64,000 bases of DNA, taken from Mortierella alpina. Its lineage: Eukaryota; Mortierellomycota; Mortierellomycetes; Mortierellales; Mortierellaceae. The stretch lies in NCBI GenBank assembly GCA_029449245.1, contig JANATF010000013.1:1612001-1676000 (forward strand). The letters run 5' to 3'. The position numbers and the translations under genes are program-made. Below the pieces are notes generated by a model that did not search any database, was not told where the DNA came from, and saw nothing but the letters and a program-made list of their open reading frames with translations. Below, one piece after another: positions 23,715 to 35,282 of this stretch. Each line of letters opens with the position of its first letter. The first letter of the stretch is position 1.

Positions 23715-26430
23715 TCATTGACACTTTCTCCCGGCACCAATCTCATTCACACCTTTCACATCGCGGTATGCACTCTCGAGTGTGGCCACGGTGCTCCGCA
23801 TGTAATCTAGTGTGCACTTTCTGCCTCTTCCATCTCTCAAGATATGATTGCCCATCTTGATCCACAGCTCCTTGGGCTTCGTTTCACAATCTGCAAACGC
23901 CTGGGCAACCTCCTCCTCGCGTTTTCGCTTCCGAAGCTCCTGCTCCTGGGCTCGCTGAACTCGCAGTAACAGCTGAACGTTTATAGGGATGCTTTCAGGA
24001 ATAGGCGGGTTATTGTCAACAGCGAAATCATCTTGATCGTTTTCCACCACATTGTCCTCTGGATCAGGATCAGGAGTGTGTTTGACCTCGAAGACATCAA
24101 AGATTCTTTCGACCAAGTAGAGATGCTTGCAAGGAATCTTGTGCTTCAAGTGGTCAGGGCACGTACAGGAAAGTAGCATGAACATCAATTTGTACCGGTC
24201 TGGCAAACTTCACCCAGCGCTGCTTTTGAGTTTCTGGCATCCAATTCTTCTCGATGAGTGTTTGAGCTGCTGGGAACGTGGTGGTGAACATCTGCCATGA
24301 ATTCTGCAGTTCCTCCTCCGTGTCCGCATTACGAACTTGATTCAGTAGTGGCCGCATCTCATTCACCTGCCTTGCCTATATGAACAAACTTGTCAGTACA
24401 TGTAGGCCATAACATAAGAAAGGAAGGCAGGCCCAGGTGTAGCGGCTTACCGAATGATTGTTTTTCAGGTGGTGTTCCCACAGTTGCCCTACATGAAAGT
24501 GGCAGTAGTAAATGCGCGAACCCTGGAATGCTTTCAAGATCGCCTCAGCCTCAGTTACAGAACAATCCACCATGAATTTGTCTGCTCGGAGATTGCAGTC
24601 AGACCTCAACCATCGCAGCCATTTCACAAGAATGTACCTATGTAATAGTATAGATCCTAGGTTAGAGCATATTCACAACATTCCGCCAACTCAACATGAA
24701 AAAAATCACCATGAAAAACTTACTGCTATTCTGAATTGCATGTCATGAAGGCAATGGGAATACCTTTTAACACGAACTTATCCTTCATCAGAATGGTGAA
24801 CAAATATGCGGACAGGTGCATGTTGTTGTCGCCCACAGGTTGCAGGCTTTTGACGCTTTTATGAGTAGAGTCCATGCAGGCAATCATGGTGTTATTTGCC
24901 ATCACCTAGTGTGCGAATTAGATGCATGTGGCCCACCGTGCCAGTATCGTGTGCAATGGCCTCACTTGGAATTCGTCGCACAAACTCCCTGTCATGCACC
25001 AAATTGAGTGAAAGTAGTACCGGTAACTGAAAGTGGGTACACCAAGCGACCATGAAATGCTCCTTCGGAAGGCCATCAATGTTGCGCGAGACTATCCCTT
25101 TGCCTCCTTTTGACTGAACGTCCTCAATCCACATGGCCAGTACATCAGGGCTTTTTTGCGAGCTCCTCTTTCTCTTGCGGTAGATGGCTTGACGCACATC
25201 ATCATATTGATGAAAAACCCCGAAGGAGCTGTCCCAGTACTCTCAATCTACTTCAAAAACATGCATGTAACTTATCGGACATCTGGGGGACCCGTATCAC
25301 AAACACATACCACGCGCAATTGATCGTCGTCTGGGCGTACAGATGGCTCTCTTGAACCATATTCTGAACCCAATGGTATTCATTTCGACCGAGAGGGAAT
25401 TCAGATACCACCTTAGGGCCTGTGGGATGACAATGTTTCCAAAGTACTCGACTTCCACTTGATCTTGCCCAACGAGCTTTTTTCATCCGAATATACGCCT
25501 TGCATCCCTGGCCGACAGATTGGCGCTTGAAAGCAATTTCGCGTCAGGCCCATGAGTGCCTGCATACATGCTTTAAAGACCAGTCGTAGAGCCGTCTCGC
25601 TCCTGGGCCAGCTTTGTTATAAAGAGGGGCTTGTCATAACTTGGAAGAGGAGAGTTTGGGCCGTTATTGTCTACGTAGAATGGCCGGGAGTTTTTCTCCG
25701 AGTTATATACCCATTGAAAGGCATATCTTTCCTGATCCCAAAATGATCGGAACTCTGCCCAAGTAAATGTCGCTCGGTAAGGATGAGGGGAATTTGGATT
25801 TCTATGGAGTGCTTGCGGCTCTATGGACTTCATTGCATCATAATCTATAGCGTAATGTAGGATGTCTTTAAGTTTGAGAAATTGGGATTGCATCCTTGCG
25901 AACGTGAGCGATGGAGAGAGAAGTAAGGAGTGAGGGTCCGTGGTTTGCCAAATCTCAGGGGTGAAGGAGTGAATACTGTACCTATACAGTTCAGTGCGCA
26001 ACAATCGCGTCATTTGCGTGCTTGACTCACCATGCTCCATGGAAGAGCTGAGAGTCTTCCATGTGAATGTTCTGGGCGGTTTAGGTCCACATCAAAAACG
26101 CGCCAGAGTCGCTTTAGCATGAATCTGCGTGGCACCTTGGGTCGTCAAAGTAACCGACCCATCTTGTATACACTCATTCATTTTCAATTGCAGGGTTCGC
26201 TCGCGACCCTCAAAAGTAGTGTATAGCAGGTTCCCTTGGCAGTCTTCATGTTTTCCAATTGCTGGTTGTCACAAGAAACATCCACACCTTGGAAGTAAAT
26301 GGGCAACGGGTGGCCAAAGCGTCCAGTGGGAGGGCACAAGTATTTTCGTACATGATACTCCAATACACTTTAGCTTGAAAAGGAAGAACATAGGGGACGA
26401 TGGATCTTAGTGTAGTTCTGAAAACTAACG
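23715..26430 (-). pseudogene. Decayed Mutator-like (MULE) transposase with SWIM zinc finger
   Basis: Coding blocks appear in order on the minus strand. N-terminal: FDVDLNRPEHSHGRLSALPW (~26090), TWAEFRSFWDQERYAFQWVY (~25730) and a FAR1-like QSVGQGCKAYIRM (~25500). Catalytic part: MIACMDSTHKSVKSL (~24870, first Asp), KFMVDCSVTEAEAI with YYCHFHVGQLWEHH (~24480-24575). C-terminal: SWIM finger CTCPDHLKHKIPCKH (~24150) and a helical end stopping at 23715. Several GT/AG sites are intact, but the FAR1-like block is preceded by an in-frame TGA and followed by frame changes, so the gene appears dead. MULE transposases excise and insert DNA by DDE chemistry with 9-11-bp target duplication. The 5' end is uncertain. 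Confidence 0.75.
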
Positions 26431-26696
26431 ACGGTTGATCGTTCGTCCCGCACCTTCTCTTCGGGGTTGTGCTACATGCATTGGTCTTGCAGGAAGGCCA
26501 AAGCGTAGTCTCGACCCCAGCCCTCTCAGTTGTGTACGTGGACCAAATGGATTTCACCTCCTTGGACGTGGACCAAATGGATTTCTCCTACTTGGACCAA
26601 CGCATTCAAATACGTTCTTTCGTTTACACCCTCACCATCTTTTCACATTCCTTTCACTTTTCCCTTCACTACTAGTTGATCCCCCTCTGTTGGACC

Positions 26697-29600
26697 ATGG
26701 GAATTGCAGGGCTGTGGCCCTTTCTAAGGAAGAAGGGTTACGAACCGGCTTTTCTCAGTCAGCGTACCGTTCTTCTGCATCCCCTTGCGCCCAATGCTAG
26801 ACACAGAATCGATGTTCAAGGTTGCATGTACTCTGCGATTCGTAACGCCTATACCTCTTGCCCGACGCTTGAAGCCGCCCACGAAGCCGTCGAGCGAAAA
26901 CTCGAACAGTTCGCATCCCGAACTGTGGCTGTCCTCTACTTAGATGGAGCCCCTGCCCAAGAAAAAGAACTCACGCACCGCCATCGTGAAGAACTCCGAG
27001 AGAAATCCCTTCGGGCCGCTAATGCTGGACTGGTAGAGTTGAGGGAGCGCGTGAATGGCGACCGTCCCGTTCGCAAACAGCAGTTCCTGACCGTCAAGAA
27101 AAATCTGTCCAGGGCCTTTCACTGGTCACTCGATGCGCGCCAATCTTTCAAGAGCTACCTTGAGTCGCGCGGGTGGGATGTAACCTTGTGCCCAACCGAA
27201 GCTGACGTCAAAATTGCCTCCGACTGTCAGCCAAGCGACGTGGTCATTTCTGGGGACAGCGATATGCTCATACACAAGAACGTATCGATAATTTGGCGAC
27301 CATTATCCAAAGGAAATTTCCTGGTCTATGTGCTGCAAGATGTGCTGAAGGCTCTGAGCCTCAGTCGAGTTCAACTGACCATGCTCGGCGTGGTGTCAAA
27401 AAACGACTATGGCCGAAACATCCACGGACTGGGATGTGCCACCAACTTTAGCATCATTAAAAAGTTGGCTGTCAAAGGTAAGAAGTTTGCCCTGTGCACG
27501 AATGCATACAAACAACTTTAAGAAATGGTCATGTTGACTGACGATGAGCTTCACCGTGAGTAGATGAATCCTCAGTGCTGGCCGATTACCTCAGCGATGG
27601 ACAAGTGGTCTTGCTCAACACAGACAAACGATCATTTCATGAGGCCATGAGGGTCTTTGTTGAGGGTGTTCAAACACGAGTGCCGTGCGTAACAAGTGAT
27701 AACGCGTCCGATCTTGGGTCCTTCACCTTCGAAAGCATTACGACCAGTTTCAAAGCTTTCCGTGAGCTGTATGCTGAACGTCAACACAATTCCAAAGAAC
27801 TGCAGAAGCTCGCTAAGCAGAGGTATGTCTCGCTATGGAATCGCACATTGCCATAAACCCTTTTTATAATCGCTGACATTCATTTCATCTTGGCGAACAT
27901 AGCATGGCGTCCGAAGAGAGGATTTGGAGGCACAAGCCTTCCCAGAGGTTCAACCGCTACCGCACCATCGATAGCCTCCTTCCAAAGAAAGACAGGAATG
28001 CCTCGGTTGACACCAATGTTCCTGTGTCTCAGTCCAAGAGCTCTCGACACCGTCCACGATACTCTGTGAGGAGTCGCATTCGAAGGAAAGTACACCCCCA
28101 GCCCAAAGGCATGAAGCAGTACAAATGGAAGCCGTGGACACAGCAGCCAGAACGTCCGGTCGATCCCAATGGTGCCAATAACAAACGCAAGAGCAAGACC
28201 TCCAAGAAATCCTCGCCTAAGAAGACAATCACTCCTGTGCCGGACATGACCAAGAAACAGCTTCTCAATGCCTTGAACTGGGAACATCCAACTGTAACAC
28301 TAAAGGTTGGCACTTTATCTGCCAATTGCAAAGAGGCTCTGCAGGAGGATCCCGCCCTACAGCAGGAGGTGCTTCATTGCATTCGCGAAGCCGTGCGTGC
28401 TGCATCTCAGGTGAAGCGAGCTTGCCAGGGACTCATCGGTCGGTACATCGAGCGCCTCAGTGAGCCAGGTGTGTTTCAGTCGTCCGATAGAGATGTGTTG
28501 GATTGCATTTGCCCTCGCATATCTCCAAGCGACATTGCTCCCGCCGCAGAGAGCAGCGTTGATCAGGATGACAAGCCCCAAGATACAAGCGACTTGGATG
28601 AAAAAGGCGACAACTACCAGGAGTTTATTGCTGCACTTTTGCGATATCTCTACTCTGGCAACTATCCGAAAACTACGGGTGTTGGGAATGCGGTGAACAA
28701 GTTCATTGCCCGATTGGAAGGCCTGGGCTTAATTACCGAGGGCAACAAAGTCCTTAGATCGTCGATGGCCTACACACCGTCCGTTCTGATACGATCTGTC
28801 GCATCTCAGCTTTCTGCTGAGCTTAAGAAGATCTACAAGAATGGTAGCTTTGTGCTATACGAAAAGGTACTTAAAAATTCAAGTGGTTGGTTGAAATTGG
28901 TTCCGCAGGCATGTACTAATGAATGACTTTTTCTTTCAGCTTAAATGCCAAAAGGACAAAGGACACTTGCCCAACGACTCGGTCATACAGATTGACGAGA
29001 AGATATCTGCCGTCGAAAACTTTCTCGCCTTGAACAAGTTCAGCAAGAACGGCCGCAGAATTGCTCCCATGTCATCTGTGGAGCACAGGTTCATGACCTT
29101 TAGCGAGAGAGAGCTGATATCCATCTTATGGAAGACAGATCGGTTAAGGGACAAGCTGCAGCAACTGGCCGCGAGCGACTTCCCTCTCACTGATTCTCGT
29201 CGGCTATCCCAAGACGACCTGGGCACATGGGTTGGGAGCAAGGAACCTGGGTTCCTCATCAAACGCCTCCTCTGTAATGTCGCCAAAGAGGGCCTTACCG
29301 TTCGACAGCGGGGTAAGGCAGGGTACAAAGCCGCGGTGAATCTACTGTCTATCGATCAGATAAAACAGCATCTTGAACTCATTCGCCGACCCGACTACGA
29401 CCCAACCACTCACGCTACAAAAGGCTACATTCTTCGAGGATCGTTTAGTACTGACGGGCACCGCTTGCATCTTACTGCATACAAGCTGAAGGAGTTACAG
29501 TCAGTTCGCTTTAAACGACCGTCAGAGATGCCCCTGCCTTGTCGACTCACATCCACCATAGGAGGAACGGACTACTACCTTACAGAGATTCGTAATGTCG

Positions 29601-30644
29601 TGAAAAACAAGGGAGATGTCGCTCGGCTTTGGCCGGACTGCCGTCCTGAAGACATCAAAATCCTTGGAATCGATTTGGGTCAAGCGTGTGTCGTTGGTGC
29701 AAGCGCAATACTGCCGCAGTCTGCTCCTTCTGTTTCCTGCGCCAAGTTAAAGGATCGATCCCAATCGGCCACCGGCACTGCTATCAAGGGTGGGACTGGG
29801 ACCTGTGCTGAATCTACCGCGGCTACTCCTGCCATGCCGCCTCTCTGCTCTGGTGTATTCCATAACCTAGCTGTGAAACAAAAGGCAGTTTATCAACCCA
29901 TCTTCAAGCACCGCCGCTGGATGGAGGCTCAAAAGGAAATCGTTCCTTTGGGTGCCACTCGATCTATCTCCAACATCGAGAGCAGTCTGCCCCCTCTTCG
30001 TGGCCAAGACGCCAGCTACGCCAACTTTGTCGAGGAACTACGAAAGGTGGAACAACAGCTTGATGGCTTCTATAATGGCAACAACATGCGCTTCAAGAGC
30101 CACAAATGGGACGCGGAGAGGGCCATCGAGAACGAGTTCAAGATCATAACCAACCGCCTACTGAAGTTGCTTGGAGGTTCAATTGGTGCCCAGAGGAAAG
30201 AAGACAACAAGGTCGTGATAGCGATTGGTCTAGGACAGTTTTCCAGCAGCGCCAGACTATCCTCGTTACATGGATCATTCCTCTCGTTCTTTGTTCAGAC
30301 GGCAAGTGAAAAGGAGTGTTTTATTGTGGTATCGCCTACACGGTATTGCAGGAACTCTCTCTAAGTGCATGCCTAACACTTCTTTTTTTTTTTAAGCAAG
30401 ATCTCTAGGATACATAGTCGTGGGTGTAAATGAGTACTACACCTCGAAAAAGTGCCCAACGTGCGAGAATTTCGTAGGCCAGGTCAACATCCGTCGTTTA
30501 TATTGCAAGCATTGCCGGACCTATTTGCACCGCGACGTAATGGCTGGACACAACATCGGCAATATCGTTCGCAGCCACTTACTTTATCAGCAACGACCTC
30601 TATACCTGCAGCCAAGAGATGAGGCAGGAAGGTATCCATGGATG

Positions 30645-30676
<32 letters not shown>

Positions 30677-30776
30677 CAATACCAGCAGCAGCAACAACAG
30701 CAATACCTGCAGCAAGAGGGTCGCTCCAATGGACGATGATTCCATGGAGCAAGGGTGGAAGAAGAAGAAGCCATAG
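26697..30776 (+). CDS. Fusion of FEN1/XPG-like nuclease and Fanzor (TnpB-like) RNA-guided nuclease
   Basis: Exons 26697..27477, 27576..27822, 27903..28866, 28940..30305 and 30397..30776 join in phase at every junction, giving 1245 residues. Residues 1-~260 are an XPG-N/XPG-I nuclease: start MGIAGLWPFL, and acidic residues at all seven FEN1 positions (D39, D83, E168, D170, D187, D189, D237) plus a GLGCATN helix-hairpin-like region. A Lys-rich linker (~360-430) resembles a nuclear localisation signal. The C-terminal half is Fanzor: RuvC-I GIDLGQ (D909), a RuvC-II strand with Gly in place of Glu (IAIGLGQF), an alternative Glu in GVNEYYTSKK (E1132), four zinc-finger cysteines (1139, 1142, 1156, 1159) and RuvC-III HRDVMAGHNI (D1166). 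An AGC microsatellite gives a poly-Ser tail ending in Lys-rich residues. Intron 1 could hide an extra 33-nt exon. Both active sites look intact. Confidence 0.85.
30645..30715 (+). repeat. AGC trinucleotide microsatellite inside the Fanzor reading frame
   Basis: About 20 AGC/AAC units code for Ser/Asn runs just after the zinc finger and RuvC-III region. It adds a low-complexity tail absent from the catalytic core and is probably a recent, length-variable expansion. Confidence 0.85.
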
Positions 30777-31132
30777 GTCATAGCCAGACTAGTTCCCCCT
30801 TTGTGTGCCCGCCAGCACACTATTTCCTGCAGATTGTGGTCCTCGGTTGCTCAGACGTCGTCACTTCGGTGGCGTCATATGGGCCTCAGTTGCACTGCTT
30901 TCCGCCTTTGCACTCTTTTACCTTCTCTTCCCCGCATTGCCTCTCCTCCATTCCATTCCATTCCTTTACACTCCACTCCAATCCACTCCAGCCTCGCCAG
31001 CCTCGCCCTCTCCCCGATTGTCACTGTAATACAGCCCACTGGACTACTCATTCATAAAGCCTCCTGCGCTGACCCCCACTCGCGGCAAGACCCTTTTTTC
31101 TTCTTTCTTCGAGCGCACAAGCCCTCCCGACC
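30777..31132. other. Right end of the mobile island and promoter of the DinB-like gene
   Basis: No coding sequence seen. In TnpB/Fanzor loci the guide (omega) RNA is usually transcribed from the region overlapping or just after the nuclease gene toward the element end, so 30777-30869 is the place to look for one; I cannot identify it by eye. The right copy of the 11-bp repeat is at 30870-30880. From 30900 the plus strand is CT-rich, typical of the next gene's promoter. Confidence 0.45.
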
Positions 31133-32489
31133 ATGGCCACCACCTCCACACTTCCCACGAACACCGCTGCAGCAGCAGCGCGTGCCACGGATCTCGCCAA
31201 CGACTCGCAGCACATCTTTACAGTCGCTGCGCGGTCACTACGAGACTGCGTTGAGTTGCTGTTGTCGCTCAAGGCCGCCATGAGTGCAGAGGAGCGCGAG
31301 GAGCAGCAGCAGCAGCAACAGCACCACGAGACCGCTGGTCGCACAAACGGAAGCACACACGGCCTCAGCAACGGACACAGCCAAACTAGTCCTCCTAATC
31401 CCGCTGGAAAGTCCATGCGCGATATTCACCACATGAGTCGGTCGGCCTCACAGGAAGCAGAGGTCGGCTCAGATGGTTCGTCACAGCATCATGAGCAACA
31501 GCAACAACAGCAACAGCAACAGCAACAACAACAGCAATCACCTCAACCCACGGCAGACAGGGCCCCCTCAGCACTCCCAAGGGCCATCACCCCTTGCAAG
31601 CGGTCCGAGATGTACACAAAACCATCGGTGTTGGCCTGCCAGGGCACCGTAGGCAAGCATGTCCGCCATTTGCATGATCACTATCGACTCCTTCTCTCGA
31701 CATACCCACCGAACAAGGTAATACGCACAGGGAGAAGCTGCATGCATCTGCATTGCACGGGAAAAAGAAGGAGGGAGGGGCCAAAAGCAACAAGTTGTGT
31801 ATCCGCCCGTTTTAAATTCGGATAGGTACTTTTGCGAGGGTCTCGACTAAACGCTCGGCCTTTTCTTTTTTTCGATCTCGTCTTAGAACTCATCCGTGAG
31901 CGACGAATGGATATTGGATTACGACCGACGCTCGCGGGAGGTAAATGCATCAGAATGATAGTTGGTGTTCTAGGGACCTCTTTTTACGGGAAAAACTTAT
32001 ATTGTTTTCGATCCTGATTCTGACGCCTTAGGTGCCCATGGAGACAGATATCGACCATGCTATTCAGGAACTGGAGCGGTTACAGTTTATACTGGAGAAA
32101 TACCAAACCCCCAACGATCCTTCTGCACCATCGCAACCTATGGATATCACCGTACCTACCAATCTTCTCCAACCCATCACGTTGCAGGCCACCATTGATC
32201 CCAGTCATCCACCCGTTAGTTTTCAGACGACGTTCGGCAGGGAACTCTGGTTCTGTAGTCTGCATGCTGTAAGTGTGCTCTATGAGCTAGTGAGCCAGTG
32301 GAACAACAAAGGAGTAAGAATCCAGGAATAGTCCCTCACCATGATCTCTGCCCCCTCTTCTTTTTCTTGTTTTTCTAGGTCCATCACTTTGCCATGATTA
32401 AGGTCATTTGCGGCGAGTTTGGTATGGCTTTGAGCGAAGGGTTTGGACTAGCACCATCGACCATCAAGAGCAGACTTCCAAACCAGTGA
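31133..32489 (+). CDS. DinB-like four-helix protein
   Basis: Exons 31133..31717, 31887..31940, 32032..32268 and 32379..32489, all phase 0 with GT-AG introns, give 328 residues. A disordered N-terminal third includes poly-Gln (31498-31536) and a Gln/His run. The folded part begins near residue 150: VGKHVRHLHDHYRLLL carries the first His of the DinB metal site, and the C-terminal LHAVHHFAMIK the other two. Two helices between them have the spacing of DinB/YfiT proteins. Members of this superfamily bind zinc, iron or nickel and include thiol transferases, but most eukaryotic members have no known function. Convergent with the ceramide synthase gene (110 bp apart). Confidence 0.75.
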
Positions 32490-32598
32490 GACTAAAATAA
32501 AAAAGGGCGACACTCGCAACCTTGGATGTAACGATATTATTGTGTCAAATGGACTAGTATAGTAGGGATGAGGTTTAAGATACACGGATCGGGGCGGG

Positions 32599-34549
32599 TC
32601 AGGAAGACAAGGCGTCGACAGCCATGTGCTCTCGGTCCTGAGATGCCACGTCCTGGACAGCGCTGGCGGCCCTTGTCTTTCCCATGGCAGTCTTCTCATC
32701 CTGCACGACACGTCTGTCGACTTTCTCTTCCTCCTCATCGTCACTTCGGAGATCCTCACCGTTCTCGCCCCTGAGTACCCTGAGGGCCACTCGAGCAATC
32801 ATGGCCAGCCAGAAAAGAAGGACCGTATACAGACTGCAAAGCAGGAACATGAATCCCATATGAACCCTCGGTGCGAAATACAGGCCCTTAGAAGGATCCC
32901 AAGCCATGTTTGCGTACTTGGGTGCCTCGACAAAGACGGACCAGATGATCAGGCCATAGTAATAGTGGCGAGAGAGCACCCAGGTGACGACAAAGAACAC
33001 AAAGCCCACGTCTGCTAATTGGTCCTTGTGCATGTATTTGAGCATCTTGCAGGCTGCAAGCACAATGTCGGAAAAGTCCATGACACACAGAACCGCATGC
33101 CCCACGGAGGTGAGATTGGACGAATATGAACACCCAATCAACAGGCAGGTAATGATATGGTGAATCATGAACTCCATAAAGTCCTTGCGACGCTTTTCGA
33201 TCCCGAGAATGGCGAGTAAGAGTTGTTGTAACCAGAACGCAAACTGGATGAGGTAATACCACTTCATGGTCGCGTCTAGCTGCGTCTTTGGGTAGTCGCG
33301 CCAGTAGTAGGTCGTGTCTGACCAGTACTGGGAGTTGTAAAGGAGGTACTATCGCATGTGCAAATGTACACCGTTTTGAGGAGGTGATGAAAAAAAGAGG
33401 TGGTTAGACACTGACTTTGTTGTAGCCCCAACATTTCAATACCTCCTTTCAGGTCTCACCATGCCAAAGGTCCACATGCATCCGTCGTAAAGAACAAGCC
33501 AGCCTGAAGAGGCAAAGAATAGAAAGAGTGGATAGGGGATTAGTAGGCGAACACCCCTCTGTACCTTCCCTGTGACAAGGACAGGAACCACTCCCCTGTG
33601 AAGCCAATGACTAATACGGACCTTGCTCAGCAAAGCGCAAAAGCTTTCCGTCGCGGGCATGCTCCTCCTGCTTGCGCTTGTTTTTCATCTCTGACAGCAT
33701 GACCGTCGCTGTTTCTCCGTTGCTAAAAGCCTTCGTGGCCGAGGACGGGGCCTTCGTGGTCTTTTTAAGGTTTTCTCCAACTCCGAAGTGTTGTCCAAGG
33801 GGGATAAAGACAAAAGTCATGGCAGCCTCCCGGAGTGCCGTCCAGATCGTGACCCAGAGCAGAACCATGTAAAGATCGTTCCAGCCTTTTCCATAAAGCA
33901 CCTGCTCCATCCCTGTCGCCGGGTCGACCGAGACAGTTTTGTACTGAAGTGCCAAGGCTAGCGAGGACCACGCTTGATTTGGATCAAACAACTCGCCTTG
34001 CTTTGGGTTCCATTTCATGATCAAGGCTGGGCCTGGAAGCGTCGCTCGGGTCCATGATCGGGGCATGCTTTGCCAGAGAGGCGGTGGGATCAAGGCTGAC
34101 AGACTCCCGACCCAGTCTACAGAGTGCCCATCCCGGCCTGCTTTTGAAAGGATGAGCACATGTGCCGCCACAATAGCCAGCACGACGGACGAGGCGAGGA
34201 CCAGTTGGTGCTGGATCAGAAACGACGCCCAGGATTGCTCGACCTTCTGTTGAACTGGAACGAGACTCCCGCTAGTGTCATAGTGTGGTTCTACTGCACT
34301 GAGCCGTTGATGACCTTCAGGAGGCGATGGGGGTCGTCCTTTGGTCGGGTCATGGTGATGGTGTCGCCGGTGGTGGTAGTGATGAGGCTGTCCTGTCTGG
34401 ATATCGATGCTGGCCTTGCGCCTGAACGAGTTGGACCGCTCTCGGGCTGACGGCCGTGGAGTGGAGTCTGCCATCGTGCTGGTGCTGTGGAGAGAGGCTC
34501 TGTGAGCAGGGGTGGGTACTAAGGGGGTTGGCACGATCGAGTCCTTCAT
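32599..34549 (-). CDS. LAG1: Ceramide synthase (Lag1/Lac1 family, TLC domain)
   Basis: Exons (minus) 33622..34549, 33460..33503 and 32599..33348 join in phase, giving 573 residues. ATG 34549 is the first in frame; ATG 34474 is an alternative. The first exon has a disordered, His-rich N-terminus, a membrane helix near residue 115-135 and the TRAM/LAG1 lead-in KLLRFAEQ. The junction completes GWLVLYDGCMWTFGM, and the TLC domain continues with SQYWSDTTYYWRDYP. The Lag1 motif is clear: FMEFMIHHIITCLLIG with the paired His, then VMDFSDIVLAACKMLKY with the two Asp. The tail is acidic (SDDEEEEK), as in Lag1/Lac1. Catalyses acyl-CoA N-acylation of sphinganine or phytosphinganine in the ER. The upstream half is longer than usual because of the disordered stretch. 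Confidence 0.93.
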
Positions 34550-35282
34550 GTGGAAACGCGCGCGCGTGTTGTATGATGCCGGTGGGTGGTTTTCGCCTTT
34601 CCACGGAAGTGAGCGGATGTGGCCAAGGTGCGTGAGTGAGTCGTCTAGACAGAAGCCTGGGATCCCGGTCGCTTGTTCCTGTGCGGCTGCTCTGCGTTGT
34701 CTGTTTGCCGGAAGGAGAGAGTGGAGAGGCCGGAAGGGAGCAGACGGGGTTCAAGGCAGAAGGGGGGCGAGTGAAGACGGAAAGAGAGAAGATCGAAAAA
34801 GAGAGAACGAAAGAGAAAGAACGAGGGCAAAGAGATACAAAAAAGCGGATTTTCATTAGCGGGTCTTGCAAAGCACTGACCGCCGGCTGGCTCAGACAGA
34901 CACAGACAGACACAGACAGACACAGACAGACACAGACAGACACATCGTTACTGCCCACCCTCTCACGTCTCTCGCCTCATCACAAAAACACATCAACAAC
35001 ACACTCCCTCTGCGCAATTGCCTCGTCGCAGCTGCCGTTGCTGACAACGCAGCCTTACCCCCTTGACGCAATGCTTCTGTCAACTGTCAGCGGCCCGAAG
35101 GACTGGTTCACAGGGCTATGACGTTCAGCATGGCCAACCCAGCGGATATTTTATTTTTCCCTGTGCTGATTTATCACTGAGCAACTGGCGCACACATTCT
35201 CGCTCTCTCTTTTCACAAAGCTGCGTCTCGTCCTCTGCACTGTCCTCTTCTCACATGCTTCGCATACGTCGTATTGGGATCA
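34550..35282. other. Divergent promoter region between ceramide synthase and a small gene
   Basis: No coding exon recognised. It contains a GA-rich stretch (34770-34840) and a 10-bp tandem repeat (listed). The region must drive both the minus-strand ceramide synthase and the small plus-strand gene. Confidence 0.5.
34891..34945. repeat. 10-bp tandem repeat (CACAGACAGA)
   Basis: Five to six uninterrupted 10-base units. It lies ~340 bp upstream of the ceramide synthase start on the other strand. Confidence 0.9.

Larger units (their letters stand above)
23611..30880. mobile_element. Candidate MULE-type element carrying a Fanzor gene, flanked by an 11-bp direct repeat
   Basis: TGGCGTCATAT occurs at 23611-23621 and again in the same orientation at 30870-30880. 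Between them lie only mobile-type genes: a decayed Mutator-like transposase (minus) and a FEN1-Fanzor gene (plus), head to head. The length suits the 9-11-bp target duplications typical of MULEs, and the two copies sit between the neighbouring host genes (ending 23527, starting 31133). I could not see matching terminal inverted repeats just inside the copies, so this would be a non-TIR or eroded element, or the 11-mer is coincidental (it resembles a CRE-like site). Boundaries are inferred. Confidence 0.5.

Noticed and set aside
23611-30880. Terminal inverted repeats of a MULE
   Set aside because: I compared sequence inside the two 11-bp repeats and saw only scattered matches, so no TIR is claimed.
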